From positions 13,175,847 to 13,239,846 of the forward strand of contig VZSR01001479.1 in assembly GCA_013398615.1 (NCBI GenBank): a stretch of 64,000 nt of DNA. The letters run 5' to 3'. The position numbers and the translations under genes were made by a program. Below are positions 12,169 to 25,200 of this stretch, piece after piece. Position 1 is the first letter of the stretch, and each line of letters opens with the position of its first letter. The notes under the pieces are model-generated. The model was not told the DNA's origin and did not search any database. It saw only the letters and a list, made by a program, of their open reading frames with translations. The stretch comes from Brachypodius melanocephalos (taxonomy: Eukaryota; Chordata; Aves; Passeriformes; Pycnonotidae).

Positions 12169-12540
12169 TTCTTGACAGCCAACCTGGAATTTCTGAAAAT
12201 CCCAAACTGCCGATCATTAGACAGTGTGTGTGAAATATACATAATGTAAACTGCAGGCGTAAATATACATACATACGAAACATACATAGTGTAAACTTCC
12301 TCTTTCAAAGAACTCTGATTGATTCACTAGCTAAATCAAATGAGAAGAAAGTAAAACTTAGTCTGTTAACAACTGGCACCCACACTTTAACCTGAACATT
12401 CCTGGCGGCCGAAAGTTTAACTCCAGTGAACCTATGAGGAGAAGGGGAGGTGCAACCGTGCACGTCCAAACGCTGAAGGACACAACACTGGGAAAGTTTG
12501 GAGAAGTCGTCCCCCACTACTTCCCCATCATTTAACACCT
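12169..12540 (-). other. PREPL 5' leader region and probable first intron
   Basis: Between the PREPL start codon and the CpG island. Acceptor-like sites at 12193-12194 and 12184-12185 suggest that the ATG exon is spliced to a noncoding first exon. A donor-like GGGTTAG|GTGTTA lies near 12530-12540 on the minus strand, but I cannot fix the first exon from sequence. Confidence 0.5.
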
Positions 12541-12811
12541 AACCCCCGCTCTCTCCCGAGGGCCCCGGGGCAGCAGGAGCTGAACTCCGTTCGCAGGAGC
12601 ACGGCAGAGGACGGGCCCCACGTGTCCGGCTGGAACAGGCGCGGCCCCGCTCCGCTGCGCTCCCCGCCGGCGCTGCCCGTCCGCCCGCGGCCCGCACAAG
12701 GACTCGCCGTGGGGCCGCCGCCGCTCCTCCCGCTCCGCTCCCGCTCGGCCGGGGCTGTCCGGGATGAGACGCCGGGCGGCCGGCAGCGCTCCCGGGGCGC
12801 TGCCCGTATCC

Positions 12812-12822
12812 AAGATGGCGGC
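12812..12822 (+). promoter_or_regulatory. YY1-type motif AAGATGGCGGC
   Basis: Exact match to the well-known AAGATGGCGGC element that often sits just downstream of start sites in CpG-island promoters and directs transcription in the motif's orientation. It is in the CAMKMT direction, 377 bases upstream of its ATG. Confidence 0.6.
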
Positions 12823-13062
12823 AGGGCGCTTCAGCAGCCGCGGCGGGCGAGCGCAGCTGATGTCAGCGCCGGGACGAGGAGCCGCGGCGGGCAACACTGT
12901 CCCCGGCGCCGCTTTCCCGGGTGGCTGCGGTGCCACACCCAGTCCCGTTCCCGGGCACGGAGGCCACGGGCGACTTGCCTTGAGGCGTGCCCCCGCCGTG
13001 CCGGGCCTGGAGAGCACTGCACTTCCTCGGCCGCCGAGAGTCGCTCGGCGCTGCCCTTAGCA

Positions 13063-13074
13063 AAGATGGCCGCC
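13063..13074 (+). promoter_or_regulatory. Second YY1-type motif AAGATGGCCGCC
   Basis: Near-consensus YY1 element in the same orientation, about 125 bases upstream of the CAMKMT ATG. Two such copies suggest that CAMKMT transcription may start near each of them. Confidence 0.5.
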
Positions 13075-13198
13075 CGCCTCCTCCCGCTCCATCCCTAGCC
13101 CGGCCGGTCCCGCAGCCGCTGGACGCTCAGCGGCGCATCCCCGCCGCCAAGACAGCGCTCCCTCCCGCCGCGCCAGCTCCCGGCGCTCCCGCCGCCGC

Positions 13199-13297
13199 AT
13201 GGCTGAGGCTGCGGGCTCCCCGCGCTGCCCCGCCGCGGGCAGATGCGGGGTGAGCGGTGCAGCGGCGGCCCGAGCCCGCTGGCGGCTGCTCGGACAG
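13199..13297 (+). CDS. CAMKMT: CAMKMT exon 1 (coding part)
   Basis: Residues 1-33. The ATG lies in a strong context (GCCGCCGCATGG) in the CpG island. The product is Ala/Gly/Arg-rich (MAEAAGSPRC...) and ends ARWRLLGQ at donor CAG|GTAGGG. Human has a longer, likewise low-complexity leader before the conserved RWKLLRQ, so only the last residues are conserved. The 5' UTR extends upstream to an unknown start site. Confidence 0.88.
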
Positions 13298-16200
13298 GTA
13301 GGGGGAGCCCGCGGGCGGGAGGGGCCGGCATGGCGGGGCGGGCGGCGGCGCAGCCTGAGGGCAGCGCAGCCTGAGGGCAGCGCGCGGTTTCTCTCCTGTG
13401 CCCTCGGGCCGGGGCTGTGCCCCGGGCGCCGGTGCGGGGCATCCCGCGCTGCCCGCCCCCCCTACAGGAGGATTGCGAGCAATAGTGTGATGGGTCACGT
13501 AAAGGGGCTTGCAGCACTCTCCCTGGAAAAGATGGTAATAAAAAAAATTATATACATGTATATTGCACCCAACCCTCTCTAAAGAGAGGGGAAGCGGAGG
13601 GCCAGGCACTGATGCCGTCATTCTCGTGAGCGGTGGCAGGACTTAAGGGAATGGCCTGAAATTGTGTAAAGGGTGGGGGGGGGTTAAGGTTGGATATTAG
13701 AAAAAGGTTCTTCATACAGAGGTTGGCTGGAAACTCCCCAGGGAAGTGGTGTCAGGCAAGCCTGACAGCCTGACAGAGCTGAAGCCTGATAGAGTTGAAG
13801 TGTTTAGACAATGCACTCAGGCACATGGTGTGACTCTTGCAGTGTCCTGTGCAGGGCCAGGAGTTGGACTCGATGGTCCTGATGGGTCCCTTTCAACTCA
13901 GCTTATTCTGTGGTTTTAGGATTCTAAAGTGTGCCTTCAGCAGATCCGCAAAACTGTCCATGGCCTGTGTTAAGGGAGGAGAACCAGCATCCCACTGGCA
14001 CCCGCACTGCCTGAGGGCACCTTGGGATTTTCAGGCCATAATTTGACACCTTCCATCGATGCCGCTGGGGCTGGCTGTCGTGGCTGCCACCTCATTCCTG
14101 CTCCTTGCACCCTGCCCCCAGACTGCCTTTGGTGGGGAGCTGGGGTGACACCCCACTCACCTGGCAGTGAAAACTGCATTTTGCTGAGGGGCTGTGCCTG
14201 GAGGAGGGTGAGGAGGGGAAAGGAGCAAGTGGTGACACCTGTGCTGTGGTAAACAGAAGCTTCTCAGCTGCAGCCTTCCACACTATTTTCGACCCTTTTG
14301 GAGCAGAGCAAGGTTGGAAAGGATTCCTCTGCAGCTGAGTGGAGGCATAAAGGCTTAAAGCCTCTAGTCTGTTTCATTGGCTGTTATTGTTATGGAATGT
14401 GAGATTTACAGCCCTAACTTGAGCACTTGGTTCTGTGCATATGGACATCTGGAGCTGCCCATGGACAGCTGTCCTTGAGAGGGCAGAGGGGTGGCACTGA
14501 GTCAGTGGTGGCAGCTGGGTTGGAAGGGGCACCTGGCTGCAGCTGGGTCACAGTGGGAGGCCTGAGAGCATCAATATTGCACCTTGTATGTGCTTTTGGT
14601 TTCTAAATTTGTCAGTCCTGTTCAACAGGACCAACTTCTGTTTTATTATACTCCAGAGCAGGAAATGTCAAAGTTACTGTAGGAATATCAGGTTTGTCTT
14701 TGTAGGTTTCTGTTCTAGCAGACTATATAAGCTGCACTCTGTGGCCATACTAGCTGTTATTTCTTCTCAACGTATATTGCCTTTGGCATATTCCTGTCTC
14801 TTAAAATCATAAGGAGCTTTTCATAACAATAGAATGGGGTTGTGGAAGAGTGCATAATGGTATTTGGGGAGAAGGCTTCTCTTTTTTTTCTCAAACTACA
14901 TGTATCTGTGACCTTTCCCTCTGCAGATTCCCTTGGTTTTTCCATGTTCTTTAGCTTTTCTGATGATTTTTATATGGTACAATGAGCAAGGATCAATTTA
15001 GTCTTACTGGTACATCTGAAGTAAAAATCAGTTCTGTGCTCTTTGCTACAGTGGTGCTCAGATCTATCTGTGGATTGGAAGAAGGTATCAACATCCCTTT
15101 AAATCTATTTTTAAAGGAGCACTGTCAAAGTATTTCTTACAGTGCTTTTAAAAGTGCTTTTCATACTGCTTATAATAACGCCTTACGTGAAATCAGTTCT
15201 GTGGTGTGTTTATATCTTGAATTTGCTTCCATTCAATGCACACACAAATTGATTTGCTATGGTAAGGATGCTTGAGTGCATGCTCGCTGATTTAATTAAA
15301 AAAAAAGCCCTTTTATGAGGTATCCTATGAAGCTAGCATAAAGAACCAGGGGTTTGCATAATTACCTGTGTGCTCTTTATCAATGAAATGTTTTATGCGT
15401 GTACTGAGTTTGAAGTTTGGCAATATTTTTAAACGTAGTCTGTCAGAGTCAAGAAAACTATTTTTTGCATTTAAAAAAATGCTGAGGGAAGTTACCTATT
15501 TACTGTGTATTTTAAAATGACTGGATAAGTTCTCTAAGGCTGTGTTTTGACCTCTGCCAATCTCTGTGGCTGAAGGCGTTATCCAGTCAGTAGTTTTCAG
15601 CAGGGAAATTAGAGCAATAGGCATGCATTAGGTTCCTCCCTATTGAACATTTGCTCCCTATACAAAGTTTCGTGAAATCTGTAAGCTTTTTTGTTTATCC
15701 TGCCTGTTACCTTCCTCTTGTTCTTCTCACACAAGTCTCAGAACCACAGATTATGCTGAGCAGGAAAAGACACACAAGGATCATCAAGTTCAACTCCACA
15801 TGCCTGAGCGTATCTTGCTCACCTGCTAATGGTCTTTAACTTCCAGAACTGAAAAATAAAAGCTAAAGTGAGGACAGGTCAATTACACCTTTTTTTTTTT
15901 TTTTTTTTTCCTGAATAGAAGCACTTTTAAAACAAATTTTCATCTCTTTCTGCTCTTCTCTCTATGAAAGGTGCCTGTGCTCCAGATCTTTTTTCCATGT
16001 TTTTGTTAGTCTTGATTTTGTAAATTATTTACAGTTGGATAAAACAATTTATAATTTAAGTAAATTATTTGTAAAATAAATACTGTTGTCCTGTGGATGA
16101 TATTTAGAGTGCAGTTACAGGTTATGTTGTAGATGATTGTGTAGAAACTTTCTTGCATGTACAAAATACCATGTTGCAGTCCCAGCCAGAGAACTGGCAG

Positions 16201-19200
16201 AGGTTTGTGGGACCATAAGCTGTTACTGAATTTGGCTCTTAGGGCAACTAGGCCTAACACAAGGATATACACAGTTAAATACAGGGAATTTCAGGTGACT
16301 GCCTTTCTCCCTGTTGTTTGTGGAAGATTCTTTTTTGGTGGGGTTCATTTTTTTTTAAAGAGATACCAACCAGTTGTAGGTTTTATAGGGACTTCTAAGC
16401 ATGGTCTTAATACTGTGACTAAATACCAAGGGCATTGCAATTGAGATCTGTGGTAATATTTTACCAGAGTTTTGTAGAACAGAAGACTGTTTGGTGGTGA
16501 GTTAGGATAAGTTTGTCATCTTCTGTTTTTATCAGTGGGTTGTTCTGTAGCAGCAACTTATCTTTGTAGCCTATTTAACACAACTGTGATCCTTTTAGGA
16601 ACAGACTTGAGAAAGCCCCCACTTTGATCCATATGTAAAAAATATAGATACAAGTAATGTAACATATTCTGCTTTTGTGTTGTTTTCTCAGTTACACTTA
16701 GGGTTTTAAAAGATTTGACCTGCCGTTGTAATTTTCAGATCTTCGACCACTTGACTTCTGTTTGAGGCTGTGAGAGAAATGTTCTTTTGAGTATTCAAAT
16801 GCTTATGAGATTTTCTGCTAACCCAAAGATTGCATTTTACAGAGTGGCTATATGATGTCTCTGTACAACAGAAACTGAAAATAGAAACAAGTTGTTGCTG
16901 CTGTATACTTTTTTCCTGTTAGTAATGGCTTGCTATTTCTCTAAAGAAGTCCCCAAACAACACAGTTTTCTGAAAATTAGATCTTGCTGGTTTTCTTTAG
17001 TTGTCAAGGCAGTCCATTTTGTTTTCAGGCACACAGCTATTGTGTGTGGAGGTCCTAATTTTGCTGGTCTTTTAATTTTGTTCTTCTGCTCTGATTTTTT
17101 TTCATTTTTCTTCACATGTGTATTTTTCTCACATGTTACAGAAGTAGTGTGGACAGCACCTGGACATTTTTAATCCTTCATGGAAAATGCCTGTGCCTTT
17201 CATATGCTGAGACCTGCCAATGAAAATAGCTCCAAAAGCAGTCTGAGCCCGATGCCTCAGACCTGCTGTTGGGAACCAACAGTGTAGCAAATACAATTGC
17301 TCTGCTCACGTATGTAGTACTTCCGAATATCCTGCAAAGTAATAGGTCATGGCCCCAGACTATAAGGCTGTTAGATGTGAGTGCATTTTCAGTTAAAGCA
17401 TGTCAACACAGGTAGGGTACAGCAAAAAAAAAAAAAAATCATTGACCTGTTTTTGGGTTTTTTTGTACACATGCTTTATATGCAAAGCTTCTATTTCAAG
17501 TTCCATCATTCTGGAGAGCTGTTTCTCATTTGATTTATCTCTAAATAAATCAAATGGGCAAAAACTTGTAAATTGCAGTGCTGTCTTACTCAGTGGAGCT
17601 CTTCCTTGTACCCCTTATCAACTTATAGTGATGAGTTTATTCTCTGCTCTTTTTTTTTTTNNNNNNNNNNTTTTTTAATCCATCACTGGGGACTGCATAT
17701 GCACCTTAATTTTAAAAATGCAATGGCAATTATTTATGTATTCTCTCCAGTGTTAGGAGAAAGAAGTTAAATCCAGGACACCTCTCCTTCCACATCACTG
17801 CCCTAAGGAATAAGTTTTTTTGTCTGGCAGGGAAATGCTGGCTGTCTTCTGAGCAATGGCACAGCTCAAACACTCACAGCTGAGTGCTGGGTTTTCCTGC
17901 ATGGAGGGGTTGATACCTCACTCCCTGAAGATGGTTGAGTGCAGCAGACTAGGCAGGATAGAGACCCCACGTTTTCACTTTCCTGAACAAGTGTTTTAAT
18001 AATTTAAAAAACGCAAATGACATTCTGTCTCTGTCAGTGTCTGGAATCCTTCAGTCTCTTAGTGCTGAACTTGGTGCTCTCAGAGTGTTTTGGGGCTCAC
18101 CTGAAGTCTGGCTCATGTATCAGTCCCATTATGGGGGCGTGCTGGGGGAATATACAGTTGTGGTGTCTAAAAGTCTGAAGCCAGGGACAGGGAACAATTT
18201 TCTCAATTTGGGAAACTTTGGCAGCATCTCTGCAAGTGTGCAGCAGAAGAATTCCAGGCTAGGAAGGAGTCTGTCAGGGAAACACACAGCTCTAAGGCAC
18301 CTGAAGATCATGTGTTTGGTTTGTCATTTAAATTGTACAAAAACCCCCGTTGTTGACTTTTCCCCTTTATAGGGACAGTGAGTGACACAGAAATTGCTTG
18401 TGGAAGGCACTGCTTGCGCTGTGAAACTTGGTAAAATGAGAGGAAGGAGAGAACCCAGTTTGCCCCTCTAATTTTTGCATGGGTTTGCTAGAGCATGAGT
18501 TAAAAAGGCAACTTTGTGCACTTCTGAACACAGTACATTTGCTTTACAGTTATTGAGACATAATTCATAACTCATTCTCTTGACTCCTACCATCAATACC
18601 ACTGTATTTTGTTCAGGCTTGACATCTTTGGTTATTCATAACTACTAGCTGATAACACAGCCATTATGGTTTGCCTCTTCACTTAAATAGGCATGGGTTT
18701 GTTCTTTTCTTGGAAGTTTTATTGTTAATGTTCAATTTGCTCTTCATTTCAAAGGTTCTGAGGAAAAAGCACTTGAAAGATGTGCATCTCCAACAAGTAT
18801 CTGTGAGAAGGTTTGCATCGTTCAATCTCTTTTCAATAGAAGACCAAAATACAGAAGAGGAAGCTGGGACCTGGGTTCAGTATAGAAGCATCTTTTATCC
18901 CAAGTACAGCGTCTCCTTAAGGTAACCACAATTTAAGTTCTAAGTACTTTCTAAGATCTTGAGTGGGCCTCAGATATAAAACTCATTAGTCATTCTTCCA
19001 GTGTTTTGTGTAACTAGGGCGTAGTTTACAAATAAACTGGTAAATGTTATTTTTAGTTGTTTGTTACAGTTAAAGGAGCTTGTCTGGCTCTTCTTTCTGG
19101 TACATTTCACTGAAGTGGCAGAGCTTGACTGAAAATACTGATGCTTGTAGCTAAAACAGAATGCAAATGTGAGCATGTATTTTATATTTTAATAGCTTTC

Positions 19201-22200
19201 TGTTTTGACATTCTTCAGCTATAAATAGGATATAAAAAAACCTGAACACAGTTATTTATGGTCTTAATAAAATTTTTTATGACATGATGTTATTAATAGT
19301 GTTCTAAAAGGTTTTTGAATGATTTGTATTTTATTCAGTTTTCCTCTTAGTGCTTCTTTTAAAACTCAATTTGGAAGCCAATTTCCTACAAAATAATATA
19401 TACTTAATGAAGTAGTCTTTGTTATATTAGGGCAGGTTTTTTGTATTAAAGAAATTGACAATAAAAAAGTCCATGCACATGCAAACAAAGCCAGGGAAAG
19501 CTTACTCCCCCCCCCAAAAACCCTCTGAAGGGATGTCAGCTCAGTAACTTTGGTTATAACTCCCATTCATTACTATGTTTGTAGGGTTTTGTTTTTGTTT
19601 TTCTGTTTTCTTGCTTTGGTCTTCTTTCCACATTGAGTTTTGTATCTAACATACTTGGTTTGCCTCAGGAGGCTTGCAACAGTAACTTAAGAATCCCTGA
19701 ATTGATGCTTGTTCTGTAGCATCTGGTTAGTCTCTGAAGGTGGACGATTTTACATTCTCATCACAGTGGAAGACATTCTGGAGAGCCCAAATGAAAAAGT
19801 GCCTTTTTGTTTACCTGGGACTTTAAATTAAAGTCAAGCTTAGAAATTAAGATCTAACACAAACAAGTGACCGACATTAAACTGCAACATTTTTGCAAGG
19901 TTTTAAAATGAACCCCTGACAGAAAACCAAACCAAACTAAATGAGCCCCACAACACTACACGCAGGTCATCTTAAATTTGCATCTGGATGTAAAATTGAG
20001 AACAAAATTCTTTAGAGCTTTATAAAGTCCTAATTTTCTGTTTTCCAAGCTTACACTCAGGGATGTTAAGAGGGTTCAAAAGGAAACTTTTCCACTGGAA
20101 AACTGCTGTTGGTAATAGAAGTAGGTACAGTGTTTTTCTATATATAGACATTTCCTGTAAACCACCAGTGAATGCTGTGGACTAATTCAAACAGTCTACA
20201 TAATGCCTTTGTGCAATGTCCCTATTCCCTGTTTCTAGGTCCTCAGAGGCACTGCAGGGATAGGATACACAAGGTGTTTAGGTAGAATTTGGGCTGAACA
20301 AGGCTGCAGTCCCTTACAATGCAGCCCTGAACTCCTTTAGTTCACTGTTGTCGCTTGCAACACTCGCTGTCACTTGATTTACTCCTTCTGGAGTTTTAAG
20401 GTGGGAGATGAGCTAAGGTTCATCTGTGCTGGCAGTACAGAAGCCAAGGGAATATGGTCAGGCTGATCCCGCTCTGGCATTTGTGTGCTTCTGTTTCCAC
20501 CACTTTCTATGTTATCATTTTATTTGGTATTATTTGTCTAATAGTGGTTTCACTGATAATAGGATACAGCTCAACTATAGATTTTAAACAAACATGTTTA
20601 TTTTTGAGTTATTTTATTGTGTTTCTTTAATCTTGTTCAGTGGAAATGTACAGTTTCTGTGCTGGAGCAGGCTCATACCACCTTTCCAAAACTGAATATT
20701 GAGGAGAATATGGATATTGTCTTCTGATGGGGATTTTTATTTTATGTTTTCACTGCATTTGTTCCTTTCCAAAAGATATTCACTGGCCTCTAAAAATAGT
20801 GCTACAGATCATTTTAGGAATAATGATCAGAACTTGCTTAGTCTTCTATATTAAAATGTTTTCAGCACACTGAGGCAGTGACAATACATAGAGTATAGTT
20901 ATTATTTCAGAATATTGCAGGAGGTGAAGAAGGGAAGGAGAAAATATTGTGTTTTTTGCCAGGAATAAGGTATAAATAGACTGCAGCAAAACTGACTTTA
21001 CCATGAGTTGGTGTTAAAGTTTCTTCCCTGTTTTTGCAGAAGCAGTAATTTAGAGAATCAGCATAATAGTTTAACATACATAACACAGCAACAGGTCTTC
21101 TTGCTGAAACAAATACAGAAGATAAGAAATCTTGGAGCAAGCGTTCCCAGATCTTTGAGAACTGATCGTGTGTTGGAATCTTAAGGATTCTCTGTGTGTC
21201 TGACAGTCTTCCCTTGGTTTTTCTCTGTCCACTGGCAAAGTATTATTTATAATAATATTAAACAGCAGAAACAGTTTTAACAAGTTAACAAGAGCATAAT
21301 ATTGACAATAACTTCAGTCAGATAAATCCAGAACAGCATGCTTGAATAGGAAAGCCTTTTTATATCTTTTTGTCAGAAAAAAAAATGTTGCTGTGGCCCC
21401 TCTAAAATCTTGACAAAAGTGCTTTGGAATTTTCATCTACATTTGTTTTCCTTATGCATTAGCATCTTCTTGGAAAAGCTCATTGCATATGTTCAATGTT
21501 AAAAGGGTTGTCAGCTAATATCCTGACGAGACTAAATACTTCAGAAAGTTCATAAGGTTGTTAGTGGCTTTTGGCAAAGAGTATAAAGGTCAAGCTATAT
21601 CAGTTCAAGGGCTGTCAAAACTGATCAAATTGTATATTCAGATATGCTATGACCTAGCTGGAATTACTGCTCTAGAGGGGCTTGGGACCAGTTTGTCAGA
21701 CAAATAGAAGCTTTTGTAGGAACTACCAGTCACATGTATGTTTTTCTGAATGTTGTTGGGCTTGCTGTTTCTCTAACTAAATTCAGGCTGCATTCCCATC
21801 TCAGAAAGAGGAGTTTATGCTTTTTCTGAAATAGTTCTAAAATAGTTTGTATTAATAACGAATCTTCCAAAGCAGAAAGTCAGAAGTGCCAGTATAAGGC
21901 AATTTTCAGCTTCAAAAATTCAAGCTGAATTTAGGTGCCATTTTGACTAGATCCTTGAAGTGAAACATCATCGACTCATTTTAAAAGTCCCCCTAACTCT
22001 TCTGATTAAACAGTGATCTCCAATTTGCTTAGTGAAATGTAGATTCATAATACATGGTGGAAAGTGGTCTCTTGAGGTTTGTTTAGGTACTAAGGTGCTT
22101 CACAGTAGCTCTGGGTTATCAAAGGGAGTGTCTGGTAAGTGTGGGGTTTTGTTAGCAGTGAAAGGTGTGTCAAAATGAAATTTCTTGCGTTAGAATCCAA

Positions 22201-25200
22201 AACCTCATTTGATTACTGTAGTCTCATCTGGATTTGTATATTATTTGATGTTCCTACACACTGCTTCCTTGTATTGATGGTGTTAATTGAGCTTTCGTGA
22301 CCTGAACTCTGGATGCTCAGACAATTTCTGTGTATTTCTCACATGCTACTTGACTTTGCTTCCACACTCTGTAGGTTTCTTTTTGGTGTTGGAATTTGTC
22401 CAGGAACATCTTGTTCATCCATGTAGGCCTCCTGGCTTTCTTGTCTGACTTCCTCTTGGTCAGGATGCATCGTTCCAGAGGCGATCCTTGGATATTAGAC
22501 AGCTTTCTTGGGCCCCTCTTCTCTCCACGTCTTTATCCTATGGTATTTTACCAAACAGATCCCTGAAGAGGCCAAAATCTGCTCTCCAGAAGTTCAGGGT
22601 AGCAAGCTTGTTGTGCACCCTTCTCACTGCTCTAAGGATCTCAAACTCCACCACTTCGTGGTCCTGGCTGCCAAGGCTTCCGTGGAGATTCACATTTCCC
22701 ATCAGCCCTTCCTTGTTGGAAAGAACAACATCCAGCATAGCACTTCTCTTTGTCAGTTCCTCTTGAAAAAAGAAGCATTTCAGAAATCTCCTGGATTTTT
22801 TTATGCCCTGGTGTGTTGTCCCTCCAACAGATGTGGGGGTGATTGAAGGTTCCCATGAAGACCGGGGCTTGTGAATGCTGCTCCTCACCCTGTTTGTAGA
22901 GGATTTCGTCTGCTTGGTGTCCCTGTAGCAAACCCCTACTATAGTGTCACCATTCCCTGCCCTGCCTTTAGTCCTGACCCATCAGCCCTCGGAGCCATCC
23001 GCAGGGGGAGCTCCAAGCACTCCAGTTTGACATAGACACCATCACTGTCTCCACATCTCCCTGTGTTTTTATTAATAGAACTTTCAGGTGTGTTTGTTAG
23101 CTTTTTTCAAGTTCCACTTAACTCTGGCAGTATTTCACTTTGCCATTAAAAATTATGCATGTGCTAAATATGTGTTTTCAAAGACATAGGAAGATATATA
23201 GTAAGTAAATAGAACTATTTAAAAATACTTATTTAATACTGCCTTTCTAAATCCTTGCATTATTCATCAGGAATGTGGTTTTAAATTTGAATTCTCTATG
23301 AATAGTTTTAGTAATTAAATGATTATAGATCATAAAGATGCAGTGTCTCACTGTGGAGATGGTGCCTGCCTTTTAGACAGGGAAATCGTTCTTTTATTTG
23401 AATTAAAAAAGGAGCAATCAATATCTTCAAATTTTCTGTTTCAGGATATGGATTTGCTTTTAAATTGTAGGTTCATTTTAAGAAAACAGTGCAGAAATAA
23501 GTTATTTCTGTGGTAAAATATTTTCCATTGATCAGTCATTTGCTGTTTCAAATACAAAAGTACAGAACTGAAAAGAACCATGTCAGCAGGTTACAGGAAG
23601 GGTTAAATCTTTGTAAAAGGTGTTAAGTGTACTTTGCAAGATATCATGCCTTTATTCTGAATATGGATAACCTGTAGATAAAAATATGTCAGAAACTATA
23701 AGCTGATTCTAGACCTGTGGTTTAGAAATGAGGGGCATGCAGAGACACCACTTGTCTGTGGCAGGCAGTGTTAGAAGATGGTATAGGACTGAATTCCATT
23801 GGCTGTTCCTCTTGGATATTTCTGCTAATAACATTTTTAATTTTTAATAGCTTTTTATTTTAGGGATAGAGATTAAAAAAGTGAAGGGAAATGAATTTGC
23901 CTACTTCTTAAGGGCTGTTTATGTGGATATGACAAACTTGCTTTCTTCCATTTATTGCATGCTAATAGACAATGTGTAAATTTAGCAGCCTAAAGGGTTG
24001 GCCCCAGGAGCTGGAAATGGAGGAGAGAGATGAAAAGTGATTTGGCAACATACTTCTTTTATTCACTGGTCAAGCTATGATTGCCTCATCATATTGCCCA
24101 CGATGTGTTTATTTGTAAAAAAGAACTATAGTCAAAGAAGCTTTGTTTCAGTTTCTTGCTATATTAAACTGTGATTTAGAACTGGAGTGAAAGAAGAGTT
24201 GACTTTTTTTGCTATACCCTGGCTCAGAAAGAGCATCTGATCAGATAGCAAAGTTTGCAGATAACTCTGAGGGAGACACAGTGGCAATTGATGGTGATAT
24301 TCACCAAGCCTTTTTGTGAAATACCCTTAACAGTAATTTATTACCATTATCCTCACCTTTTTCACTAATATACTTTTATTTTATAAATAGGTTAATAGTG
24401 TATGGTGATGTGTTGTTTGTTTTTTTCTCTTTTCAATATTATGTGGAAATGTATTCTATCTTAGATTTTGTAGGTTTTTAAAGTGAATACAGACACATAC
24501 TTGTGTTATTTTTCATCACTCAGTTTAAGAGTAATATAAAAGAAAAGAAGGAACCTACTTTTATTTCATTGTTGTTGATGAAAAGGATGTCTTAATAGGG
24601 ACCTACTGAAGGATTTTTTTGGTACTATCCATAGGTATTTTTATATACATGTAAAAGTCTGCCATTTGTGTTACTTGAATTGGAGAGGAAGGAACATTAA
24701 TATATTTCAAGATTGATCTCACTCTCTCTGACTTCATCCGAAGTTGATTTATTTGTAGTCCAGAGTAAGGAATTCTGCTTTGCTTTGTATCAGGAGAAAC
24801 ATAAATTGAATTAGTTTATTGTTCATAGATTTGTCTTCTATTACTCACTGCCTCAGCCATAGAAATTTTTGCCTATTGTACCTTGGAGACTTATTATAAG
24901 AACATTGTGAATCAGATTAACCACGCCAGCCTGAAATTAACTTTTTCCATGATGCTTACCTATGCTTTTTTGAAGTACTTTGTTGATCTCAAAATCAGAG
25001 CTTTGAACTTCTTTGAGCTGTATGACATCCATGACATATTTTAAGGCACTGAATACTAATGTTCTTCTGTATTTTGAGATACCTGTGGAAATTTATGGGA
25101 ATTTAAGGGTTGGGGTTTAATCCCAAGGTTCTGTGATTCCTTGACTTTGGTAATTCAGTGCACATGACACTTGAGACTCTCTGTGTTTGTCAGCTGTACT

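Larger units (their letters stand above)
12540..13480. promoter_or_regulatory. CpG island, divergent PREPL/CAMKMT promoter
   Basis: This stretch is strongly GC-rich and dense in CpG, against an AT-rich background on both sides. It lies between the PREPL start codon (12168, minus) and runs over exon 1 of CAMKMT (start 13199, plus). No TATA box is evident. Visible motifs include two YY1-type sites, GC-boxes and an ETS-type GGAAGT on the minus strand near 13022. A shared divergent promoter is the natural reading; exact start sites cannot be read. Long open frames inside it on both strands are GC-composition artefacts. Confidence 0.85.
13298..18754 (+). other. CAMKMT intron 1
   Basis: About 5.5 kb. 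The first 200 bases are still CpG island. It contains CR1 3' ends at 13628-13925 (sense) and 15737-15808 (antisense), a T20 run at 15890-15909 and a ten-base gap at 17661-17670. The rest is unremarkable. Confidence 0.85.

Noticed and set aside
12974..12984. GC-donor consensus (CAAG|GCAAGT on the minus strand) in the CpG island as the PREPL exon 1 donor
   Set aside because: A plausible match, but nothing else fixes the first exon, and several other donor-like sites exist; left unassigned.
12532..13621. Several long open frames (up to 165 codons) on both strands in the GC-rich block
   Set aside because: They overlap in all frames, have Pro/Ala/Arg/Gly-rich compositional sequence and lie in the CpG island. 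Only the first 33 codons of the frame at 13199 are supported, by splicing to CAMKMT exon 2.
22488..22931. Four overlapping open frames of 92-116 codons
   Set aside because: Minus frames are CR1 endonuclease-region remnants in shifted frames; plus frames are antisense shadows.
24220..24320. Possible reverse-transcriptase trace (GCAAAGTTTGCAGATAACTC resembles the LINE KFADD region)
   Set aside because: Only about 20 bases match, with no supporting sequence on either side; likely chance or beyond recognition.
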